The translations under genes were made by a program, and so were the position numbers. Below, in pieces: positions 31,731 to 41,683 of a DNA stretch of 64,000 bases. How positions within the stretch are numbered: position 1 is the first letter of the stretch; every line of letters begins with the position of its first letter. The notes below the pieces were generated by a model. It was not told the DNA's origin. It saw only the letters and a list, made by a program, of their open reading frames with translations, and did not search any database. Source of the DNA: Ornithodoros turicata (Eukaryota > Arthropoda > Arachnida > Ixodida > Argasidae); the NCBI RefSeq assembly GCF_037126465.1, contig NC_088203.1:107557507-107621506 (forward strand), in the 5' to 3' direction.

Positions 31731-31819
31731 GTGAGAAACGATTTTCAACTAAATACTAAGAAAAGTAGTAACAGATTGCTCTTGGAGCTACCTTGCCCAC
31801 TTGCTTTGTACTGGATACC

Positions 31820-32056
31820 ATGTGCGAATGCTACCGTGTTTTAAATCAGTTGCTTACCTACTTAGTTTGTAAGCTTTATGATTATGTTCCACGTCTTCTC
31901 ATACTGTCCGGCAACGTTGAGCTTAACCCGGGCCCGAAGGGCGGTCAGCCTGACACCATACTTGAACATGAGAGAACTGATGTTCTGAGGCTGGAACAAC
32001 ATAGAAGGGACAAATACATACAAAGCCTCAATTTGCCAGAATGTGTGTGTGAGTGA
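31820..32056 (+). pseudogene. CR1-like LINE ORF 5' end with 2A-like peptide
   Basis: The frame is open from 31793; the first ATG is at 31820. It encodes about 25 hydrophobic-leaning residues, then LLILSGNVELNPGPKGG, then a charged stretch and a stop at 32054-32056. The core NVELNPGP matches the 2A-like consensus D-V/I-E-x-N-P-G-P, except that Asp is Asn. 2A peptides cause ribosome skipping between Gly and Pro and are documented at the N termini of APE-type non-LTR retrotransposons, including CR1-like ones. Here the rest of the ORF (endonuclease) is missing after about 78 codons, so the piece is a 5' remnant. Confidence 0.75.
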
Positions 32057-32142
32057 GCAAAATGTAAGAGTGAAAGGAGGATGAGTGAGAGAGAGTGGCT
32101 GGTTTGTCCTTTCAGATGACGCACCCTGGAAGTCGCTGAGAA

Positions 32143-32210
32143 GGCATGTTAGCTTAGCTCAATTGGTAGAGCCCTGGACCGGCAATCCCCATCTCATCGT
32201 CATCATTTAT
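32143..32210 (+). mobile_element. SINE family 2 head joined to a LINE tail
   Basis: TTAGCTTAGCTCAATTGGTA with GAGCCCTGGACCGGCAATCC is a tRNA-like 5' half with an A-box-like TAGCTCAATTGG. The next bases CCCCATCTCATCGTCATCAT are those of a LINE 3' end rather than the expected AGAAGATGTGGGTTCG seen at 6779. This is a chimeric junction at about 32187. It is not a functional tRNA because the 3' half is absent. Confidence 0.65.
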
Positions 32211-32214
32211 TGTA

Positions 32215-32610
32215 GTAGTTGACGTTTCCGTCACAATTGGCTCCTTTCAACGAGTGCATAAAATCGGTGCGTTCAAATCAGCTAAATCACGCCCCATCAT
32301 AGCAAAGTTTACCCCTTACAAAACACGCGAGCTGGTCCTGCGTGCTAAGGCTAAGCTGAGGTCGGCTGACATTACAATATCTGAGGGATTTTGTGCGGCC
32401 ACAAGATTATCACGAAAAAAGTTAGTAGAACATGGCAAGTCAGTGGGGTCACCCTTTAACTTACATACAATACTCTGTTTGTGAACAATCGTTCTTATCG
32501 TTACGAGAGTCAAAACGACTGTGTCCAGGAGCTTTATGCTTTTGCAACCACTTCGGAGCAGTCCGTTTCCAATAATCACGTTGATCTTGTGCGTGTGTTG
32601 TGCTTGTTGT
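32215..32610 (+). pseudogene. LINE ORF1 (L1-ORF1p/Transposase_22-like) fragment
   Basis: The frame from about 32254 reads HKIGAFKSAKSRPIIAKFTP and YKTRELVLRAKAKL, then ISEGFCAATRLSRKKL, and a second frame continues YRYESQNDCVQELYAF to about 32560. The order H-R-I-G-x-x-x-x-x-K-x-R-P-I-I-V-K-F, Y-K-x-R, I-S-E-D-F, R-K-L is that of the C-terminal half of the RNA-binding ORF1 protein in many arthropod LINEs. One frameshift near 32480 is needed. It could belong with the 5' remnant at 31820-32056 or be an independent insertion. Confidence 0.7.
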
Positions 32611-32659
32611 ATAGTACCCACGTGAAATTTGTTCACAACGCCGGGAAAGCACATGGAAG

Positions 32660-33285
32660 TAGTACATTCCACAGTGTTTACTTCACGAAGGCGGACGCCA
32701 AGAGTGCCTTAAAGTCTCTGAGCCATAAGCTGTGGTTTTGTGGCGAGGCTGGATCTTCCCTTCTGCACCGGGTTGACCCCGAACTAGCCCTGGTCCTCCC
32801 AACATCCACGCCACGGCAGCTTACGTCATTGTTTCACAGGCTCCGGCTCAATGTACCATACAGTGCAAGACTCCTGTACAGGCTTGGGAAGGCGGACTCT
32901 CCTAATTGCCCAGACTGTGGCTCAATCGAAGACGTCGAACATATTATAGTTATGTGCCCAAGATACTCTGAGTGCCGTGACAGACCTGTAGCCGCGTTAG
33001 GCAGGGTTGACAATCGACCCTTCGGAGTGCAGAAGGTGCTGGGCCCATGGCCAACGAGCACTCAACTGCCAGCTTTGCGAGCCGTTACACAGTTTTTAAT
33101 GGACACCAAGCTGCTAGGCGGGCTATGACCCTGTCTGTGACGTTCGTCGCCGCTTCGCGACATCTCCAGTGGGTGTGGGTGGATGTGTGGCATTCCTGTC
33201 CTTAGGTGATCTGGGGTAGCCGGCGTGATGAGGGCTACAATACCCATTTTTTTTCTTTCAATCATCATCATCATCATCTAAATCT
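32660..33285 (+). mobile_element. I-type LINE 3' end, well preserved, (ATC)n tail
   Basis: From about 32670 to 33127 the frame is open and reads FTKADAKSALKSLSHKLWF, SLLHRVDPELALVLP, LFHRLRLNVPYSARLLYRLG, CPDCGSIEDVEHIIVMC (the CX2CX7HX4C knuckle intact) and VDNRPFGVQKVLGPWP, ending LLGGL then TGA. This is the domain C-terminal to RNase H in ORF2. The 3' UTR runs to CCCATTTTTTTTCTTTCAAT, followed by (ATC)n at 33261-33281. The 5' truncation point is near 32660, directly after the ORF1 fragment. No TSD was found. Confidence 0.88.
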
Positions 33286-33339
33286 CTCCCACACCAATCA
33301 CCCCCCACCTGCAATAGCCAAGATACCCCACATTCCTGC

Positions 33340-33731
33340 TTCGAACTACGTTGTTATGGATCCCTTACCATTGACCCCATCGGGGTTAAAAAAGTTATTG
33401 AGTCGTTAAAACTATCATCGAGTTCCGGTGCAGACGGTATCAATTCAAAGTTTCTAAAAAATCCTTCTTGTTACTCTTCATTAGACTTATCTATGATTTT
33501 CAAACAGCCATTAGAAGAGCGATTGGAAAACCGGAATGGTCTCTCCAGCTAACTATCGTCCAATATCTCTCACCAACATCTCATGCAAGGTTCTTGATCA
33601 CGTCATATATTCCCACTTGGTTCTGTTTCTTGAATCTATTTCTTTTTTTCACCAGTCAGCACGGATTTCGGAAATCATTCTCCAGCGAAACTCAACTGGT
33701 ATCACTCGTACGTGACTTGAGCCTTGCTCTT
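33340..33731 (+). pseudogene. CR1-like LINE reverse transcriptase, first piece
   Basis: Across frames the plus strand reads DPLTIDPIGVKKVIESLKLS and GADGINSKFLKN, then SQHGFRKSFSSETQLVSLVR and DLSLAL (to 33731). These are the N-terminal RT words and the Q-H-G-F-R-x-x-x-S-x-x-T-Q-L box. It stops at GAGCCTTGCTCTT (33719-33731), one arm of the duplication made by the LINE at 33732, and resumes at 34354. Confidence 0.85.
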
Positions 33732-34353
33732 GATTGATTGATTTTAAAAGAAAAAAATGGAGATGGTAGTCTCGAGCCACTCGGGACTGGCTACTCCAGG
33801 ACGCGTTATTAATAAAAGAAAGGGAAACTACCGGAAACTACACTAACCTCGACGCTTTGAAACGCTTTGAAAGAATAAATGAAAACATCATCACCGAGCT
33901 TGTCACCAAAAGCGAAGTCTCAAGGCACTAAAAACAAAGAGTGTCACAATGTGTCAAACAGGTCCGTCGAGACTAGAAATTGCACAAGGGCGCGCATGGC
34001 AGGTATGAGCTGATTTGCTGGCCAGCACCCAAGAACCTTTTCGGTGGAGTATGGCCGATTATCCAGGCGAGACAGGGACGACACAAGGGTACATCGGTGT
34101 GCACTGTACCTCGGGCAGTCTTGGAGTATATGATCCACGTCCTCAACTACGTCACACAGACTGCAGTTGGGGGACGGGACCATGCCGAGCTTAAACAAAA
34201 GTCGTCCACTGTATGGCACGTTGAGGCGAAGCCTGTAGATGAGCGACGTGATGGGTCGAGGAAGCGCTGACGGCATATAAAAACGGAGATCTGGGTCCAC
34301 CCTGCGCAGGAACGACGTAGAAGGGACACTTCTGCGCCAGTGTTCACTGCACA
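33732..34353 (-). mobile_element. I-type LINE nested in the CR1-like RT, 13-bp TSD
   Basis: The minus strand reads SFLRRVDPDLRFYMPSALPR, LIYRLRLNVPYSGRLLFKLG, CSLCDVVEDVDHILQDC (intact CX2CX7HX4C knuckle) and LDNRPYSTEKVLGCWP, ending LFDTL with its stop near 33944. The 3' UTR and an (AATC)n tail (33732-33747) follow. The 13-bp direct repeat GAGCCTTGCTCTT at 33719-33731 and 34354-34366 fixes the insertion limits exactly, 622 bp. It splits the recipient between the DLSLAL and KAFDK motifs. Confidence 0.95.
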
Positions 34354-35370
34354 GAGCCTTGCTCTTAATAAGAGGTCCCAGACCGACTGCGTATTTCTTG
34401 ATTTCTCGAAGGCATTTGATAAGATATCTCATCGTCTCATCCACCATAAGCTCGGTGCACTTAAAATTGATACTAACGTACGTACTATCATGGCTGCATT
34501 GTTTCTTTTCTGACCGTAGTCAGTACGTAACTGTTAACGACATTGATTTTGGTCTTGCCGGGTTTATCAGGTGTACCTCAGGGCTCCGTGCTTGGTCCTC
34601 TCCTTTTCTTAATCTACATTAACGACTTGCTGCAATGTATTTCTTCATCGTGTATTTGCTTATTCGCCGATGACTGTGTTCCATACAAAGACATCTTGCA
34701 GGACTCTGATGCCCAGCTTCTTCAATCTGATCTTAATAACTTACTAACATGGTGGGTCGTGGAGCTCAATATTAACAAATGTAAACACATGACAATAACA
34801 CGAACCCGTGGATACTGCCGGTCATACACTCTTGATAACACTCCGCTAGATTCGGTTCTTTCCTACAAATACCTAGGAGTTTTTATCTCATCAGACTTGT
34901 CTTGGAAAACACATAATCAGCATATTGTTAGACGCACCTTTCATCAGGCACCTGAGCATCTCAAATTAGCCCTGTACACGTCCAGTGTTCGCCCGAAACT
35001 TGAGTATGCATTTTCGGTCTGCGACCCGAGTTCAGCAGTTCTTGTTCATGCCATTGAAACCATTCAGAACAGGGCTGCCCGCTTCATCTTCGGCAACTTC
35101 CACAGCCAGTGTAACTTCTATGAAACATAACTTGCAACTTACTAACCTAGCACTGCGACGAAAAATTATCCGTCTGTGCGTGTTCCACAAAATATATTAC
35201 CATAACGATAGCTTGCGATCTCGCTTTCTATTTCCACCTACATACATATGAAATCGCGCTACCCATCGTCAAAAAGTACACATACCATCTTTTTCTAATT
35301 TGTGTAACCCGTTTATTTCAACCACCACTCCCCTCTGTAACGCTAACGCCCTGAGGGTATTTAAATAAAA
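34354..35370 (+). pseudogene. CR1-like LINE reverse transcriptase, second piece, and 3' end
   Basis: Resuming after the nested LINE, the plus strand reads SQTDCVFLDFSKAFDKISH. After a frame change it reads GVPQGSVLGPLLFLIYINDL (about 34567-34626), the catalytic FADDCV (34663-34680), WVVELNINKCKHMTITR, YKYLGVFISSDLSWKTHNQH, VRPKLEYAFSVCDPS and ETIQNRAARFIFG to 35130. A further frame gives NLALRRKIIRLCVFHK. FADD is intact and the frame is open for 195 codons (34543-35130), so decay is moderate. The 3' end near GCCCTGAGGGTATTTAAATA and a poly(A) at 35365 resemble CR1-like termini. Confidence 0.9.
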
Positions 35371-35934
35371 AAATGAATTTTTGTGATTGCATTTGCTCCG
35401 GCTTCTTTCATAAGAAGTAACTACGTCGAGGAAATCCAGCTGTAACAATATACACTTTTTCGCCAGTGTAAAGTGTAAGTGTCACTGATATCACTCTGAT
35501 GTAGCGTACTTTTCACTCTTCGTTTCCGCTGTTACACGGGGGTTTGCATTATCGTTGAAGGCTGTCCCGCTGCTGCACATTCCGATCCAATGCTCCTTGG
35601 GAGGTTGCCGCATTGCACGCCGGATGGCGCTACTCGTGTTCGTCTGCATAAGGTTTTGCGTGGACACAAAAGGCGTCTATGGTGGCGGAGAATGGACGGA
35701 CAAAACGATTTTGGAATTTAATAGTAATAGTTAGACACACGGCTGCTAATAATAGGGATGTCTCCAACTTTTTTCGAGATGAACCTACCTTGGAATTTTT
35801 TGCGAAGTTGGAGCATGTTCGCATGGTTGGACGTCATTTCAGAGCGGAAGGATGAAAGGGGTTCTGATAAGTAGTGAACTTTATCATCCATGCGGGACAT
35901 AAAGTACTGTTCTGTGGCTTTCTAAATGCCATTA
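35371..35934. other. no gene recognised
   Basis: Mixed sequence; no domain recognised. Confidence 0.4.
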
Positions 35935-36065
35935 CCTTTATCTAGACCTGTTAAGTACTTAATTATAAATAATTCAATTACCGTAGTTAATTTCATTCTT
36001 AACAGTTCATTACTATACTAAGATTACATTATGTAATTCTAACTGTAATTGAACTTTTGCAAATA
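35935..36065. mobile_element. GTAATT-rich MITE remnant
   Basis: Repeated words ATAATTCAATTAC, ATTACATTATGTAATTC and TAACTGTAATTGAAC resemble the sequence at 39431-39570, implying a shared AT-rich non-autonomous element. Confidence 0.4.
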
Positions 36066-36474
36066 GTTTGTAATATGTTCTCCGGATTACTTTTGGAGCT
36101 GCTTTATACGCGAGTTGGGATGCACACTCGTTACAAATATTAATCTTTTACGCGATGTCCGCAATTTTTACTCTTTCAGACTCGTAAAACAAGATTATCG
36201 CGGCCGGAACGCTGTACGAACGCAACGCGTGTACAACAGTCAAGGCCAGGACAATGCGATCCCGTTTCGTTGACATTCGCCGTCGACGTATGCCTGCCAA
36301 CCAAGAAGAAGTCAGTGAGCAAATGTTAAACAACGATCTCGTCATAAGTTCCATCGTGCATTCCAGGTTCAAGTCCATGTGACAACTTAAACCAATCTGC
36401 AATGACAAATTTTAAAAATGGTAGAACCATATAGAAGCTGCAACTCTCGTTCTATATGCTGAAGGTCACAATGA
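36066..36474. other. no gene recognised
   Basis: Mixed sequence between an AT-rich repeat and LINE 3' UTR fragments. Confidence 0.4.
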
Positions 36475-36850
36475 TGACGAAGCTACTGGAACAACACAAC
36501 AAATACACTGATGATGACGAATGGGGAAATTCGCCACCTGAGTTGTGGCCCCAATGCCGACGTGACTGCATGAGACGTAAAATATCAATGAGGTGAGAAG
36601 GTAGTAAGGCTGTACAGCAGCATCTGTGGAGTGAGGAAGACACAGAATGTGGAGAGGCGTACAAAAGGAAATAAAGGAGGCGGATATATTGCAGAAAATC
36701 CAGGAAAATCTGAAGGGAGCGACGGTGTTGTAGGATGTCGGTCCAGTAGAATAAAATAGAAGTAGAAAGAAAGAAAAAGGAAAGACGTAGGTCATACTGG
36801 TACGACCAGCTGTTCCATGACGCTTGATGTGTGAAATCTCTTTGAGGCAT
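36475..36850 (-). mobile_element. two abutting LINE 3' UTR fragments
   Basis: On the minus strand 36850-36745 matches the 3' UTR of the LINE at 12240-12754: CACACATCAAGCGTCATGGA with ACAGCTGGTCGTACCAG, then CTTTCTTTCTACTTC and an ATTCT-like tail. It is followed by about 270 bp of T- and C-rich sequence ending CCCCATTCGTCATCATCAG, another LINE-like tail. Open frames here (109 and 215 codons) arise from the stop-poor pyrimidine-rich sequence and are not genes. Confidence 0.6.
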
Positions 36851-37463
36851 ACAGCGCAAGTCGTTGGTGGTTCGTTGGTTGCTGTAGGTCCAGTGTGCAG
36901 GGACTGTCGTCAAAGTGAACGGAGCGCAGTGAGTTGCGGCTACTGAACTATTTCCATTTGAGTTTGTTGAAAAAAAGAAAAACCGAAATTGCTGCGCCAT
37001 GGGACAAATAATTTGAATGCCATCATGAGGTACAATGTCGGGGCACTCAGCAGTGCTCCAATAGAGCATGTTCTCTCCTTGCGGTATATTCATGATCACA
37101 AGTCGTTCTCAACAAGAAGGCCTTATAAGATGACGTATGAGCAGCATACATGGAGGCTAAATTTCCAGACGGCTAACCTAAGGCCGTCAGCGGAACGGCA
37201 TCTCTAGGCAAAATATCATTTCGAATGCCATCGTTCTCTGCCTGATTTGTCTTTTTTCAATCTAGTTCACAACATAATTAGTGCGGCGCAGCATGATCCC
37301 AGATATCTTTGCGCCAGAAAATTCCAAATCAAACCCAAACTCATCTAGGCCACTAGTCTAGGTCTTTTAATTAAATATACGAGAAAGCAATAATAATAAT
37401 AATCCGCGGGCTTTACGGAGGGAGACATCTGTACCAGTAAAGTTATACACCAAACACAAGTAT
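36851..37463. other. no gene recognised
   Basis: Mixed sequence up to the TSD of the next LINE. Confidence 0.4.
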
Positions 37464-37475
37464 TGAAATGACTGT

Positions 37476-39418
37476 GATGTGATGTGATGTGATGTGAATA
37501 AAGAAAAAAAATGGGGATGTGAGTTTCGACGAAGTCAAACTGGCTACCCCAGTACACTTAATACAGAAAGTTCAATCCGATGATGAGATGATGAAAACGC
37601 AAAAGGATGATGTCCAGAGGCGAACAGAGATGATAATGGAGTTCAACATGTAGGTCAAAAGTTCAAGAGCTGCGCCCAAGTTAGAGTATAGTGGCGGAAT
37701 CACCGGGGGCACACACAGGACACATCACACATTCACCGTGTCATAGGATGTTCATAAGCCCGGTTGCATGCAAGAAGTCTTCAAGTGCCCTTAGCGCCTT
37801 GTCGGACGAAGGAGGACCTAATAGTTTCGTGATGTCGAAGGCTCGGGGGTCCAAACGAGAGAGGCTTGTCTCTAATGCCCTTCGAGCATCGACGTACTTC
37901 TGACACCTGAGAAGGATGTGTTCTACATCCTCTACAACGCCACACTCACTACAGTTCGGAGAGTCTCGCTTTCCGATTTTGAAGAGGAGACGTGCGCTGT
38001 ACGGTACATTGAGCCGTAGCCTATGTAGGACAGTTGTCGTTTGTCGCGTAAAGGAAGGTGGTACTCGAAAGCGTAACCCTGGGTCGACCTTGTACAGAAG
38101 CGAATCCCGAGCCGATCCTGTTAACCAGGAGGTATTGCACATTCGTTGTTTGAACTCGTTCAGCATTCGCCCCGCGTCACCCTTGGTGAAATAAATGGGC
38201 AACACCTGGGCGCGCCTTAGTTGAAGAGCCCGGCGTGCAGCAGCGTCCACAGCCTCGTTACCTACAATGCCGCAGTGGCTAGGGATCCACTGCATTTGGA
38301 TGTCATGACCTTTTAAAACTGCTGCATGGTGTGCGTGTAAGACATCTTGTGCTGCTGTCGCCAGAGATCCCGTAGTAAACATGGTAGCTAGGGTCTGTAA
38401 CGCACATTTTGAGTCGCTATAGATGGTCCAGCGAGCAGCTGAAGATTGTGAGTTGATGAAACTTATTGCCAAGAGGACTCCGTAAAGTTCAGCGGCCGTT
38501 GCAGAGGTGACGTGAGACAGCCGCACCGCTCTCTAAATATTCGCCTCCGGGATAACAAATGCACACGAGGAGCCGGATGATGTCGTAGAGGCATCTGTGA
38601 AAATCTGCATCCTGCCTGCGGAGCTGTTTAGTAGCTCAAGACTGAACTGACGAAGAACATGCGTTGGTATATCCTTCTTTCCCGGGAGTCCAGGCACACT
38701 AGTTCTTACGTCAGGAGGCTGCATGACCCATGTTGGGATATCTGGTAATGCATGTGGCTTGTGTTTCGGAATAAGACCACGTTGTGTCTGGATAGCTTGA
38801 GTAAAAGAAGAGTGGTGACGACTCATAATGGCTCGAAGCTGAGGATGGCGATGGTGACGCGTTGCCAACCGCACGTAGTGGCGGAACGTTTCTTGCATCC
38901 TCAGAGCTGATACAGGTGGTTCCCGTGCTTCTGCCATGGCTAAAGCGTTTGACGTTGCTCGAGGAAGGCCAAGACAGAGCTTGACGCCCTTTGCTAGGAT
39001 AGACTCTAACACCTTCTCTGTGGTAACAGGGAGGTCGTGTAGCAAGGGAATGTGATGCGCAACCATCTGACTTATAAGAGATCGGTGAACGCTGAGCATT
39101 GCCCGAGGAGATGTGACCGGGAACCGCATAAGTAACGTAGAACATTAAGACGACTCTCAGCTCTTGCTTTTAGACAGCGCACCTCCGCTACCCATGACAA
39201 ACCCTGGTCGAGGGTAACGCCGAGAAAGCGGTGATGTGGTACACGACGTACCTGATGATGACCAATTTGTAGCTGAAATCGTTTAAGATGGCGACGCGTA
39301 AAAAGCAGCATTACAGTCTTTTCTGGAGACAGGTCCATGCCTCTCTCCAGGAGGAAGTGCACTACGCGATCAAGTGAAGTCTGAAGGCGACGCTGTAAAG
39401 TAGGCCACTGCTTTCCCG
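37476..39418 (-). mobile_element. I-type LINE, 1.9-kb copy with RT thumb, RNase H and knuckle
   Basis: This is the longest LINE here, bounded by the 12-bp direct repeat TGAAATGACTGT at 37464-37475 and 39419-39430. Reading on minus: the RT thumb runs from 39418 (QWPTLQRRLQTSLDRV, MDLSPEKTVMLLF, HRFLGVTLDQGLSWVAEV) to about 39100, where one frameshift occurs. A connector then leads to RNase H, with all four catalytic acids visible: FTDAS, AELYG, YSDSKC and EAVDAAA. A single TAG (38533-38535) lies between the first and second of these. The ORF then runs to 37741 through RLRLNVPYSARLLFKIG and the knuckle CSECGVVEDVEHILLRC. The 3' UTR ends in a (TCACA)n tail at 37476-37497. One frameshift and one stop make this a young-looking copy. 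Confidence 0.95.
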
Positions 39419-39430
39419 TGAAATGACTGT

Positions 39431-39570
39431 AATTGAGTATAACTCAATTATTCTTTATAGTTAGCTGTAGTTGTAATTGAGCTACAATTCTTATTTTGTA
39501 ATTGTAACTGTAATTTAATTACTGTTCCGAACATAGTCGTATAATCGTCCTCGAATTACGTTTGAAAAGT
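39431..39570. mobile_element. GTAATTG-rich MITE remnant, target of the LINE
   Basis: Repeated GTAATTGAG, CTCAATTATTC, TTGTAATTGTAACTGTAATT and a closing GAATTACG word. The adjacent LINE inserted at its left edge (TSD ends at 39430). It resembles 35935-36065. Confidence 0.45.
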
Positions 39571-39664
39571 AATTTTTACGGGTCTGCCTTTATATTTCGA
39601 ATTGTGATAGTGCAGTGAGCGACTAAAACAATCGTTATATGAGGGCAAACCCAAAACATTATTC
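39571..39664. other. no gene recognised
   Basis: Short spacer between two repeats. Confidence 0.4.
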
Positions 39665-40250
39665 TTTCCACGTGGGTACTTTGTTGGAAATGGAACCTGA
39701 ACCGGGTGAAGTGATTGGAGTGTGGAAAACTCTATGCCATCAGAGCTTAGACATATATTATTTAACGAGCCTTTAGAATTGGGAAAAATTCCTGCTATTT
39801 GGAAAACTACCACCATGCACACCGGTTTACAAGTCCAATAGACACGAGTAATTATCGCTCAATATCACAAGTTTCATCATGTAGCACACTTCTTGAGCCC
39901 TATATTTGCAACCACACCGCGAAATTTTTTGAATTGGAGGGATTCCTTTTTCTGCATGGCTTTCGTCGTGGGGTTTCTACCATCACAGAGTTATTTCATA
40001 CCGTGTACCATATAGCGCAAGTTCTTAATATAGGAGACTTAATTTTCTTAGGGCTTGTCAAAATCCTTCGATCATGTCTCGCATTCAAAACTGATTTGGA
40101 CGTTGAGTGCTATTTAAAAAAAATGTCCGAGTACTAGCTATGCAAGCTATGGTACTCGCTGCCGAAATATACAGCGACAGCTGTTCGCTACGCATTGGCA
40201 GACATTAACACGATTCTTTCTCTGGGTTTGAATATGTTAATATCTCGAAA
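39665..40250 (+). pseudogene. CR1-like LINE reverse transcriptase N-terminal fragment
   Basis: The plus strand reads LELGKIPAIWKTTTMHTG, then SNYRSISQVSSCSTLLEP, AKFFELEGFLF, HGFRRGVSTITELFHTVYHI and VLNIGDLIFLGLVKILRS. The last is a worn version of V-F-L-D-L-x-K-x-F-D. The order P-x-x-W-K, N-Y-R-x-I-S, Q-H-G-F-R-x-x-x-S-T-x-T-Q-L fits RT domains 1 to 3. The catalytic region is not seen downstream, so the copy is truncated at its 3' side or heavily decayed. Confidence 0.75.
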
Positions 40251-41683
40251 TTATCTCTTACAAATGCATTGCAACTCGAACCCTGTTCAGATGTTTACTC
40301 TGTTAGATGTGTACAGATGTTACTCTGTTGCTGGCATATGTGCCGTAACCTATATAATGCTGCACAAAATCCGTTTCGAGTTCACACTGCACAGTTCCGG
40401 ACTGGGCTTTCGCAGGTTAATATCCCTTCCATGTAAGGGGCTCACTTTTCGCTTATGAGAGCTGTGCAATGTGCACTCCAAATAATTTTTTGCACTGACT
40501 ACCTTATATGGCCCCGGCAACACATTTAGCGTGGCGTTTGTGTAAAATTACACACACACACATATATATATATACACCGTATATATATAGTGTAGGAATC
40601 TTTACAATCTTCTCTGAACGAGGTCGTATTGTAAGTACACGAGACAAGAAGCTTCACCAAGAACCTTCCTCTGCGAAGCCATCCGTGCGAAAGGCCTGGT
40701 GTCTTTTGTGCTTTCCACTCCCGCTACCTGGATCACCACACCTCACGTGATACCCAACGTCGCATCACGCCACCTTCGCAGCGCGCTTCTTCCGCGACTC
40801 ACCGTGCCGCGGAACACACGGCGCACGCACGATATCCGATGCTTAATCCCGCATATACAGCTGTCGTGTAAAAATAAGAAGGTAGTTCAATGGTCGAAGT
40901 TTGAGCTTCCGCGATAGAACACACAAACTGACGATAGAAAACCTGAGTCGTTAAAGGAGCTGAGAAAGCGCTTCAGTCACGACCTTTTTTTTTTCAAACG
41001 AAGGCGTTAACCTGACTGCTAAAACGCACCATGCAAAGTTATTCACTCGACAGATGCACACATATCGCGGAATTCGATTTTAAAAATTATGACCACGCGC
41101 AACGGTGGCAATGCCCGCAACTAGCCGCCAGAGTCATTTTGACGTCATCGCGGTGCAACCCGCTAACTGGTTGGCTTGTTTGGAGAAGCGTCGTCTGCTA
41201 CACAGAGAGAGATCTGGGAGCAGAGCAGACACGAAAAAGAAAAAGTGCGAAAAGCACCGACCCCGATTGGAGCGCGGTTTCTCTTGTAACCACGATGACG
41301 TCACAATCCTCCTCATCCTGCTCGTTTCGGCCTACAGAGGGAGTCGAGCGGGAACGCGCGCGTCGATGTTCGGAGGCGTTTTACTCCAAGAAAAATGCTG
41401 CGTACAGAGAATTTTTTGTGTCACTTGTCACGTCAGGTTACGTCCTTTCGTAATTCGCCAGAAACAGAAAATATTTTGGATGGCTTTCTGGGCTCCTTTA
41501 ACTGTTACATACGGAGTACCGCCTTAAGGCCGATTCACACTGCTGCGTTTACGGTTGCGCTTGCGTCTTACTTCCGCTGACAGCCAATCATTGCAACGGA
41601 ACACCCTTCCGGATGGAACGACGGCACTCATAAGACGCAGTAATGTGAATCAGTCATCTTAGGACATCCCGCCAAAATGCAGG
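40251..41683. other. no gene recognised; short (TA) tract
   Basis: A TATATA run lies at about 40561-40573. Overlapping 140-codon frames at 41031-41453 and 41105-41527 read through each other and contain no recognisable domain, so I do not call a gene. Confidence 0.4.

Noticed and set aside
31710..31759. HTGEKRF, a zinc-finger linker word, suggesting a C2H2 exon
   Set aside because: Only the linker is present; no Cys or His finger pattern follows or precedes it, a stop comes five residues later, and the sequence lies in the duplicated 59/60-bp unit upstream of a LINE ORF.
32143..32186. possible tRNA gene
   Set aside because: Only the D-arm/A-box half is present and the sequence then switches to a LINE tail, so no cloverleaf can form.
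36452..37099. 215-codon minus-strand frame
   Set aside because: It runs through pyrimidine-rich LINE 3' UTR sequence that also appears at 12640-12760; it has no domain and the openness is due to low stop content.
41031..41527. two overlapping 140-codon plus-strand frames
   Set aside because: They read the same DNA in different frames, neither shows a domain, and no promoter or splice context supports either.
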